Under the pieces are notes generated by a model. The model made no database searches. It worked only from the letters and a program-made list of their open reading frames with translations, and was not told the DNA's origin. From assembly GCA_003453515.1 (NCBI GenBank), contig DMLD01000042.1, forward strand, positions 1 through 11,976: a stretch of DNA of 11,976 nucleotides, in the 5' to 3' direction. The stretch's first letter is position 1. Each line of letters begins with the position of its first letter. This document shows positions 6,550 to 11,976 of this stretch, piece by piece. This DNA is from Lachnospiraceae bacterium (GTDB taxonomy: Bacteria; Bacillota; Clostridia; Lachnospirales; Lachnospiraceae). The translations under genes and the position numbers were made by a program.

Positions 6550-6573
6550 ACGCCTTGACAGGTGTTTCCTCAA
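6542..6573 (+). terminator. Terminator-like hairpin after the response regulator
   Basis: A 13-bp stem (6542-6554 with 6561-6573), perfect except for one G-T pair, closes a TTGACA loop. It starts inside the regulator stop codon. The following CGTTTCTCT is only moderately T-rich, so termination may be partial. Confidence 0.6.
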
Positions 6574-6583
6574 CGTTTCTCTA

Positions 6584-6598
6584 CACGATGAGATCGTG
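6584..6598. repeat. Small perfect inverted repeat
   Basis: CACGAT and ATCGTG flank a GAG loop (6584-6598). It lies between the hairpin after the regulator and the promoter of the acyl-assembly operon. It may be a second element of the terminator or an operator. Confidence 0.4.
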
Positions 6599-6611
6599 CC
6601 CTCCACGAAGT

Positions 6612-6629
6612 AAAAAACAATTGTTTTTT
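6612..6629. promoter_or_regulatory. 18-bp perfect palindrome over the -35 box
   Basis: The sequence from 6612 to 6629 (A6-CAATTG-T6) reads the same on both strands, and its right half contains the -35 box TTGTTT (6621-6626). The T run extends to 6632. A dimeric regulator bound here would block or contact RNA polymerase. It could also be an AT-rich UP-like element. No family was recognised. Confidence 0.5.
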
Positions 6630-6649
6630 TTTCGATAGTGTGGTAAAAT
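6621..6649 (+). promoter_or_regulatory. Promoter of the acyl-assembly operon
   Basis: TTGTTT (6621-6626) and TAAAAT (6644-6649) are 17 bp apart. The start would be near 6656, with a short leader of about 35 nt to the ATG at 6691. This makes the downstream operon independent of the damaged two-component genes. Confidence 0.65.
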
Positions 6650-6690
6650 ATAAGCGTTAAGTAAAACTGCACAAAACAGAGAGGACGCAC

Positions 6691-8079
6691 ATGAAAACAT
6701 ATCCGCTCACACCGGCACAAAATATGCACAATATATGGATTCATGACTACGGGACACAGCAGGTATCGGGACTGAGTATAGTAGTCGCTTTGAAGGCGCC
6801 CATAGAGTTTGACATCCTTGAAAAATGTATCAGACTTACCTACAGGCGTTTCGGGTGTATGAGACTTCAGTTTACAAAGCCGGATGAGTCAGGCAGCGTG
6901 ATGCAGTATCTCGCTCCGAAGAACAAGAATTTCGGTAAGATAGAAAGGTCGGATCTGTCAGGGCTATCAGGTGAGGAAGCCGACGGGATCATGCAGGATT
7001 GGGCGTATGTCACATTTGATGGCGATGACATACCGATGTGTGAGTTTAAGTTAGTATCCCTGCCGGGCGGCTATAGGGGCTTTTTCCTGCATATGGATCA
7101 CAGACTCATAGACTCCGCAGGTCTTGTGGGGATCGTGGGTGATATATTTGCGTGGTATGCGCATGAGGTTTTGGGAGCAGATGAGCCCGGTGATCCGGCG
7201 GATTTTGTCAAGGTGCTGGAGAACGATCTGAAAAAGCAGACCAATAAAAAGCGTGTTGAAAAGGATAACAGATTTTGGATGGACATGCTTGATTCCTTGG
7301 GTGAACCGCTGTACTCGGACATATGCGGTCCGTCGGTACTGGATGAGTCGAGGAAGCGCCACGGTGACAAGAGCCTAAGGGCAGCGGATGTCGAGATGAA
7401 GGATCTGTTTGTGAAGGTCAAGGACTACTATCTGGAAGAGGCTTCGGCAAAGCGTGTCATGAAGTTCTGTGACAGATATCAGCTGTCCCCGACCAATCTT
7501 CTTTTGCTCACGCTTAGAACCTATCTGTCCAAGGTAAACGGCGGGCAGGCGGATATAACGATACAGAATTTCATATCGAGAAGATCGACGGTCGACGAGT
7601 GGAACTCGGGAGGAAGCCGTACCATCATGTTTCCGTGCCGCACGATCATAACGCCGGACACTGAGTTTCTCAATGCGGCATACGAGATACAGACCTTGCA
7701 AAACAGGATATATATGCACGGAAACTATGATCCGGGGAAGCTTAGCGAGGAGTTCAGACGACGCTATCACATCCCTGAGCACACCGCGTACGAGAGCTGT
7801 TACCTAACCTATCAGCCGGTGTCCATGGGGGCAGATACGACCTCGTTTAAGGGGATACCCATGTATATCAAGTGGTTTGCCAACGGCGCCGCGACCAAGA
7901 AGATGTATCTGACGGTATCGCATCCCGGAGATGGTACGATGAAGTTTTCATATCATTATCAGACCGCGCACCTGAGCGGGAAGGATATCGAGCTTTTGTA
8001 TTATTATATGATGAAGATAATGTTTAAGGGGATAAATGAGCCCGACATCACGATAGGAGCTTTGATGAAGGAGGTATAG
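6691..8079 (+). CDS. Stand-alone condensation-domain-like acyltransferase
   Basis: This 462-residue cytoplasmic protein has the length and layout of a single NRPS condensation domain. The N-terminus YPLTPAQNMHNIW matches the C1 motif (LTPAQ...). The active-site motif HHxxxDG appears as DHRLIDS (136-142): the second, catalytic His137 and structural Asp141 are kept, the first His is Asp and the Gly is Ser. The usual DFGWG region reads IKWFANGA, and the C-terminal strands (MYLTVSHPGDGTMKFSYHY) fit the fold. No other domains are fused. AGAGGA lies about six bases before the ATG. It is first in an operon with a carrier protein and an acyl-AMP ligase, so it probably transfers a carrier-bound acyl group to an amine or hydroxyl acceptor. 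Related alternatives are PapA-like or wax-ester-synthase-like acyltransferases. The acceptor and product are unknown. Confidence 0.82.
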   Translation: MKTYPLTPAQNMHNIWIHDYGTQQVSGLSIVVALKAPIEFDILEKCIRLTYRRFGCMRLQFTKPDESGSVMQYLAPKNKNFGKIERSDLSGLSGEEADGIMQDWAYVTFDGDDIPMCEFKLVSLPGGYRGFFLHMDHRLIDSAGLVGIVGDIFAWYAHEVLGADEPGDPADFVKVLENDLKKQTNKKRVEKDNRFWMDMLDSLGEPLYSDICGPSVLDESRKRHGDKSLRAADVEMKDLFVKVKDYYLEEASAKRVMKFCDRYQLSPTNLLLLTLRTYLSKVNGGQADITIQNFISRRSTVDEWNSGGSRTIMFPCRTIITPDTEFLNAAYEIQTLQNRIYMHGNYDPGKLSEEFRRRYHIPEHTAYESCYLTYQPVSMGADTTSFKGIPMYIKWFANGAATKKMYLTVSHPGDGTMKFSYHYQTAHLSGKDIELLYYYMMKIMFKGINEPDITIGALMKEV

Positions 8080-8083
8080 TGAT

Positions 8084-8320
8084 ATGACCGATGATCAGGT
8101 TAGATTGTTCAAGGATATACTGGCACGCTATTCGAGTGTGGATGCCGAGGATATAAGTGATGAGATGAGATTCAGGGAGGATCTGCAAATGTCTTCACTT
8201 GATTTTATGACTCTTCTCGGTGATCTTGAGGATGAGTTTGATATAGAGTTTGAGGATATAGAGGATGTGAAGCTTTATACTGTCGGAGAAGCCACAGAGT
8301 ATCTGGGAGGGTATTTATGA
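8084..8320 (+). CDS. Acyl (or peptidyl) carrier protein
   Basis: This 78-residue acidic protein has the carrier-protein four-helix pattern. The phosphopantetheine attachment Ser is most likely Ser38 in LQMSSLDFMTLLGDLEDEFD; the usual Asp before it is replaced by Ser37. Helix II is strongly acidic, as in carriers that meet basic partner surfaces. GGAGG at the end of the preceding gene serves as its ribosome binding site, with only four bases between the two genes. The stop overlaps the next start (ATGA), implying translational coupling with the ligase. Its genomic position marks it as a dedicated carrier rather than the housekeeping fatty-acid ACP. No phosphopantetheinyl transferase is visible in the window, so one encoded elsewhere must activate it. 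Confidence 0.9.
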   Translation: MTDDQVRLFKDILARYSSVDAEDISDEMRFREDLQMSSLDFMTLLGDLEDEFDIEFEDIEDVKLYTVGEATEYLGGYL

Positions 8321-9879
8321 GTCCGCTGATATATGAGTTTTTGGAGAACACAGCTGCAGGCTATCCCGATTTTGATGCTATAAGGTGGCTTGAAAAAAAG
8401 GAGATACGCTCCATAAAGTACAGAGCCTTGGTCGATGATATCAGCCTGATCCGAAGGGGCTTGCTGGCAGAGGATTTTTCCGATGAGCATATCGTTGTCA
8501 TAGGAGGAAGCTCAAAGGACTGGGTAGAGACATATCTTGGCATAGTTACGGGACCCAATACCGCGATACCGCTCGATACGGCGATGCCGGAGGACGAGCT
8601 GTTTGAACTGATAAACAGGTCTGACGCATCGGGTATATTTTTGGATAAGCTGCACTCCGACTGGGTGAGTGTAGATCCCGCTTCGGGGAATATAAGGCTG
8701 CTTGATGTGTGTCCTGCCATCCGAAAGATCTGGATGATGGATGGTACTGAGTGCGGTGAGGGTGTAGAGAGCCTTTCAGAACTTATGGAAGAGGGAAGGG
8801 TGAGCGATAAGGACAGACACCCATCGCCGGATGATACGATCATGATCATCTATACATCGGGTACCACGGGAGTCAGCAAGGGTGTCATGCTCTCGCAGTC
8901 AAACCTTGCCGAAAATGTAGAGCCGCTTGTCCTTAAAAAGGGTGTCGGTGTAACCATGCTCAATGTTCTCCCGATCCATCATGCGTTTTGTCTTGTGATG
9001 GACTGGCTGAGAGGCTTTGCGAACGCATCGACCATATGTATCAACGATTCGCTCATGCACATGGTCAGGAACATGAGTGTTTTCAAGCCGGTATCGACAC
9101 TTATGGTACCGCTCATGATAGAGACCATTTACAAGAGAGTAAGATCCATGAGTAAGGATCATACAAATGAAGAGATATACGAAAAGGTATTCGGCGGTTC
9201 GCTGAAGCGTATATACTCGGGCGGAGCACACCTCGATCCGTTCTATGTGGAGAAGTTTGGGGAGCTTGGCATCGATATATACGAGGGCTACGGAATGAGC
9301 GAGTGCTCGCCGGTCATCAGCGCCAATACCGAAGGCGCGTTCAAGCCGGGGTCTGTCGGTAAGCCGCTTAAAAATGTCGAGCTAAAGTTTGAAGACGGAG
9401 AGATACTCGTCAAGGGAACATCCGTAATGCAAAGGTATTACAAGATGCCGGATGAGACCTCTGAGGCTTTGAAGGACGGCTGGCTTCACACCGGGGACAA
9501 GGGCTATCTTGACGAGGACGGATTCTTATATATAAACGGACGTATCAAGAATCTCATCATCCTTTCAAACGGAGAGAATATCTCGCCCGAGGAGATAGAG
9601 AATAAGCTTGCGCTCGAGCCTCTTGTGGGAGAGGTTATCATCGAGGGTAAGGATCACGGTCTTGTGGCGCATATTTATCCGGATAAGGATGTTGTCGGTG
9701 CGCTGGGGCTTGGTGACGAGCAGGTGAAGGCCGGGCTTCAAAAGGCGATAGATAAGTACAACGAATCTCGTCCGAGCTATTATCAGATAGTGGGGCTGAA
9801 CGTGAGAAAATACCCGTTTATCAAGAGCTCCACCAAGAAGATAAAACGTATGGAGATAGATAAAGACGAGCCGGTGTGA
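8317..9879 (+). CDS. AMP-binding acyl ligase (fatty-acyl/aryl-AMP ligase type)
   Basis: This 520-residue member of the ANL superfamily should activate a carboxylic acid with ATP and load it onto the adjacent carrier protein. The P-loop IIYTSGTTGVSKGVML is at about 177-192. LPIHHAFCL follows, then YEGYGMSECSPV near 320-332 (A5), and HTGDKGYLDEDGFLYINGR with KNLIILSNGENISPEEIE near 391-430 (A7-A8). The C-terminal lysine is in SSTKKIKRME (Lys507/508). All core motifs are present, so it looks active. LPIHHAF is typical of fatty-acyl-CoA and acyl-ACP synthetases, whereas amino-acid A domains have an FD-S motif with the amino-binding Asp there. A non-amino-acid substrate is therefore more likely, but CoA rather than the carrier could be the acceptor. 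It starts inside the carrier gene stop (ATGA overlap). Confidence 0.88.
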   Translation: MSPLIYEFLENTAAGYPDFDAIRWLEKKEIRSIKYRALVDDISLIRRGLLAEDFSDEHIVVIGGSSKDWVETYLGIVTGPNTAIPLDTAMPEDELFELINRSDASGIFLDKLHSDWVSVDPASGNIRLLDVCPAIRKIWMMDGTECGEGVESLSELMEEGRVSDKDRHPSPDDTIMIIYTSGTTGVSKGVMLSQSNLAENVEPLVLKKGVGVTMLNVLPIHHAFCLVMDWLRGFANASTICINDSLMHMVRNMSVFKPVSTLMVPLMIETIYKRVRSMSKDHTNEEIYEKVFGGSLKRIYSGGAHLDPFYVEKFGELGIDIYEGYGMSECSPVISANTEGAFKPGSVGKPLKNVELKFEDGEILVKGTSVMQRYYKMPDETSEALKDGWLHTGDKGYLDEDGFLYINGRIKNLIILSNGENISPEEIENKLALEPLVGEVIIEGKDHGLVAHIYPDKDVVGALGLGDEQVKAGLQKAIDKYNESRPSYYQIVGLNVRKYPFIKSSTKKIKRMEIDKDEPV

Positions 9880-9914
9880 TGACCGGACGGACTTACAGTA
9901 GGGAGGGAAGCATT

Positions 9915-10826
9915 ATGATCTACACAGTTACATTCAATCCGTCACTTGATTACATAGTTGACGTTGATGATCTGACGCTCGGGCGTGTCAACAGGACCTC
10001 GTCCGAGATCATCTACCCCGGTGGCAAGGGGGTCAATGTTTCGATCGTTCTCAAAAATCTCGGCTTTGATTCGACAGCGCTCGGATTCCTGTCAGGCTTT
10101 ACCGGAGGAGAGATACGGCGCAGGCTGGAGGAGATGGGGATAAGGGCGGATTTTATCGATGTTCCGGATGGGATGTCCCGTATCAATATAAAGATACGCT
10201 CCAATGAGGAGAGCGAGATAAACGGTATGGGACCTGCCATAAGAGAGCAGGACACGGACAGGCTCTACCAAAAGCTCGATGCTCTGAGCGAGGGCGATGT
10301 ACTCGTGCTGGCGGGGTCTATTCCGTCGGTGATGCCCGAGACCATGTACTCTGACATCATGAAGAGGCTGGAGGGCAGAGGCATACGTATTGCAGTGGAT
10401 GCAACAAAGGATCTTCTCATGAACGTGATGCCCTATCATCCTTTTGTGGTCAAGCCCAATAACCACGAGCTCGGTGAGATATTCGGAGTCGAGCTGAGCA
10501 AACGCGAGGAGGTCATACCCTATGCGAAGAAGCTGCTGGAAAAGGGCGCGAAAAATGTCATCGTATCCATGGCAGGCGAGGGTGCCGTATTTGTCGGAGA
10601 GGACGGATCGGAGTATATGTCCGAGGCGCCGAAGGGCAAGGTCGTGAATTCGGTCGGTGCCGGAGATTCGATGGTTGCAGGATTTATCGCGGGATTTTTG
10701 AAGACAAATGATTACGGAAAGGCGTTTCACATGGGAGTGTGTACGGGAAGCGCATCCGCCTTTTCAGAGAAGCTTGCGACCAAGGCTGAGGTCGAGGCTT
10801 TGCTTAAGGCAACGTACGGTGAGTGA
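9915..10826 (+). CDS. fruK: 1-phosphofructokinase (PfkB family)
   Basis: This 303-residue cytoplasmic kinase phosphorylates fructose 1-phosphate to fructose 1,6-bisphosphate, feeding PTS-imported fructose into glycolysis. The N-terminus MIYTVTFNPSLDY is typical of the FruK/LacC branch. PGGKGVNVSIVLKNLG near residues 35-50 is the substrate-side signature. VNSVGAGDSMVAGFIAGF near 245 holds the anion hole and catalytic Asp. I start at ATG 9915 because GGGAGGG lies seven bases upstream; an extension to 9876 adds 13 residues unlike the family. FruA follows after 99 bases, which favours FruK over tagatose-6-phosphate kinase. Only 35 bases separate it from the acyl ligase gene, and no promoter is visible in that gap, so read-through from the acyl-assembly operon is likely. 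Confidence 0.93.
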   Translation: MIYTVTFNPSLDYIVDVDDLTLGRVNRTSSEIIYPGGKGVNVSIVLKNLGFDSTALGFLSGFTGGEIRRRLEEMGIRADFIDVPDGMSRINIKIRSNEESEINGMGPAIREQDTDRLYQKLDALSEGDVLVLAGSIPSVMPETMYSDIMKRLEGRGIRIAVDATKDLLMNVMPYHPFVVKPNNHELGEIFGVELSKREEVIPYAKKLLEKGAKNVIVSMAGEGAVFVGEDGSEYMSEAPKGKVVNSVGAGDSMVAGFIAGFLKTNDYGKAFHMGVCTGSASAFSEKLATKAEVEALLKATYGE

Positions 10827-10837
10827 TATGAGATTCT

Positions 10838-10897
10838 TCTGCCCTGAGTTGGCAGATGATAATAAAAATTTGCGTTGATCATGATGCCAAGTGATCA
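10838..10897 (+). promoter_or_regulatory. fruK-fruA spacer with hairpin and paired TGATCA sites
   Basis: The 99-base gap holds a small hairpin TCTGCC/GGCAGA with a 7-base loop (10838-10856). Two copies of the palindrome TGATCA follow, at 10876-10881 and 10892-10897, 16 bp apart centre to centre. The second lies within the loop of an ATGCC/GGCAT pairing. They could be a regulator site or an intercistronic mRNA structure. No convincing promoter was found here. Confidence 0.35.
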
Positions 10898-10925
10898 GGC
10901 ATATAGTGAAAGGAGTGGTGTACAT

Positions 10926-11976
10926 ATGAGAATTAGGGATCTTCTGGACAGGCGAAGCATCAAACTCGGAGGATCGGCAACAGACAAGCAGGATGTGATC
11001 AATCAGATGGTCGATCTTATGAACGCAGGCGGCAGGATCGCCGACGTCGAAACATATCGGGCAGGTGTGTTTGCACGTGAGGAAGAAGGGACGACCGGGA
11101 TCGGTGAGGGGATAGCGATCCCTCATTGTAAGTCCGATGCCGTAAAGGAGCCGGGACTTGCAGCGATGACTGTTCCCTCGGGAGTAGACTATGATGCACT
11201 TGACGGTGCACCGGTTGAGCTTATTTTTCTCATCGCAGCGCCAAATACTGAGGACAATGTGCATCTTGATGTGCTCAGCAAGCTTTCGACACTTTTGATG
11301 GATGAGGACTTCACTGCAAAGCTGAAGGCTGCAAAGACAGTTGATGAGTTTTTGACGATCATTGATGAGGCAGAGAGCGGAAAGGAAAGAACGGAAGGGA
11401 TCGTCGGAAACGAAGGAGGAAAGCTCCTTCTCGCAGTGACAGCTTGTCCGACAGGCATAGCACATACTTACATGGCTGCCGAGGCGATCGAGAAGGCTGC
11501 CAAGGAGAGAGAGCTGGCTGTCAAGGTGGAGACCAGAGGCTCGGGTGGTGCGAAGAATGTTCTGACGAACGATGAGATCGAGAAGGCTGACGGTATCATC
11601 GTTGCAGCTGATACCAATGTTCCGATGGACAGGTTCAACGGCAAGAGGGTAGTGATCACCAAGGTCGCAGACGGTATCAACAAGGCTGATGAGCTGATAG
11701 ACAAGGCTCTGTCAGGATCGGCGCCCGTGTTCAAGGGTGAGGGCTCCCAGTCGGAGTCGACAGGCCAGGCAGGTGGCGGCTCTGTTTACAAGCACCTGAT
11801 GAGCGGGGTTTCACATATGCTTCCGTTTGTCATCGGTGGCGGTATACTCGTGGCTTTGGCATTTTTGGTAGATACGATATGCGGTTACGGAGAGTCAGCC
11901 GGAGGAGCGTTCGGTACGATGACACCGTTGTCGGCATTTCTTAAGTATGTGGGCGGACTTGCAATGGGACTTATGG
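10926..11976 (+). CDS. fruA: Fructose PTS transporter IIABC, 5' part (cut by window end)
   Basis: This membrane permease imports fructose and phosphorylates it to fructose 1-phosphate, using phosphate from HPr. The visible 350 codons run in the order IIA, IIB, start of IIC. IIA (about 1-150) has GIGEGIAIPHCKSDAV with phospho-acceptor His67. IIB (about 167-265) has VTACPTGIAHTYMAAEAI with phospho-Cys174. A Gly/Ser-rich linker (about 270-290) leads to IIC, which begins SVYKHLMSGVSHMLPFVIGG and continues with the first membrane helices. Full-length members have about 620-650 residues, so roughly half lies beyond 11976. AAGGAG lies ten bases before the ATG. It pairs functionally with fruK upstream. 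A DeoR-type fruR, often first in this operon, is absent on this side. Confidence 0.95.
   Translation, partial: MRIRDLLDRRSIKLGGSATDKQDVINQMVDLMNAGGRIADVETYRAGVFAREEEGTTGIGEGIAIPHCKSDAVKEPGLAAMTVPSGVDYDALDGAPVELIFLIAAPNTEDNVHLDVLSKLSTLLMDEDFTAKLKAAKTVDEFLTIIDEAESGKERTEGIVGNEGGKLLLAVTACPTGIAHTYMAAEAIEKAAKERELAVKVETRGSGGAKNVLTNDEIEKADGIIVAADTNVPMDRFNGKRVVITKVADGINKADELIDKALSGSAPVFKGEGSQSESTGQAGGGSVYKHLMSGVSHMLPFVIGGGILVALAFLVDTICGYGESAGGAFGTMTPLSAFLKYVGGLAMGLM

Noticed and set aside
8317..9879. DltA-like D-alanine ligase with DltC carrier (teichoic acid D-alanylation)
   Set aside because: The neighbours include a condensation-type protein, not the DltB membrane acyltransferase or DltD, and the ligase has the LPIHHAF motif of acyl ligases.
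10092..10730. A 212-codon open frame on the minus strand
   Set aside because: It is antisense to fruK, whose motifs are intact; composition and lack of a start signal mark it as a shadow.
10764..11465. A 233-codon open frame on the minus strand
   Set aside because: It lies antisense across the end of fruK and the IIA domain of fruA, both of which match their families along their length. The translated product is rich in Cys, His and Ser without family motifs and has no ribosome binding site.
1..11976. CRISPR arrays, tRNA or rRNA genes, insertion sequences
   Set aside because: No regularly spaced repeats, cloverleaf-like sequences, rRNA segments or transposase motifs were seen on either strand.

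Overview
The window looks like a chromosomal segment of an anaerobic Firmicute, most likely a Lachnospiraceae/Clostridia member. The pointers are GGAGG-type ribosome binding sites, sigma-A promoters of the TTGACA/TATAAT type, moderate GC, a sensor kinase of the LytS/AgrC-like multi-membrane class paired with a receiver plus SARP-like DNA-binding regulator, and a clostridial-style fructose PTS with IIA-IIB-IIC domain order. The genus is not claimed.

Layout. 1-313 is a non-coding leader with a good promoter. 314-1960 (+) is a methyl-accepting chemotaxis protein, closed by a strong hairpin at 1981-2011. 2041-3927 (-) is a two-gene operon: a Cof-type HAD phosphatase, then a CaCA-family sodium/calcium antiporter, driven by a promoter at 4002-4030. 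3928-4562 has no large gene but is dense in structure: several perfect inverted repeats, a 21-codon small ORF, two sigma-A promoters and a terminator-like attenuator in the leader of the next operon. 4563-6545 (+) is a two-component system that appears broken. The kinase has a frame break in its membrane domain at a T6 tract, and its 3' end is joined to a regulator that has lost its first beta-strand, consistent with a deletion of roughly 130 bp. A 13-bp tandem duplication lies at the regulator's end.

6621-9879 (+) starts with a new promoter and encodes three discrete proteins: a condensation-domain-like acyltransferase, an acyl carrier protein and an acyl-AMP ligase. The last two overlap by four bases. 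Together they look like a minimal NRPS-like or acyl-ACP pathway: the ligase activates a carboxylic acid, loads it on the carrier, and the condensation protein transfers it to an unknown amine or hydroxyl. 9915 to the window end holds fruK (1-phosphofructokinase) and the 5' part of fruA (fructose PTS IIABC), directly behind the ligase gene and without the usual DeoR-type regulator.

The most interesting parts are the compact three-protein acyl-assembly cassette, the decayed or frame-switching two-component system in front of it, and the structured intergenic block 4081-4540 with two tiny ORFs that share start-proximal and end sequences. All product names come from motif reading; no database search was run.
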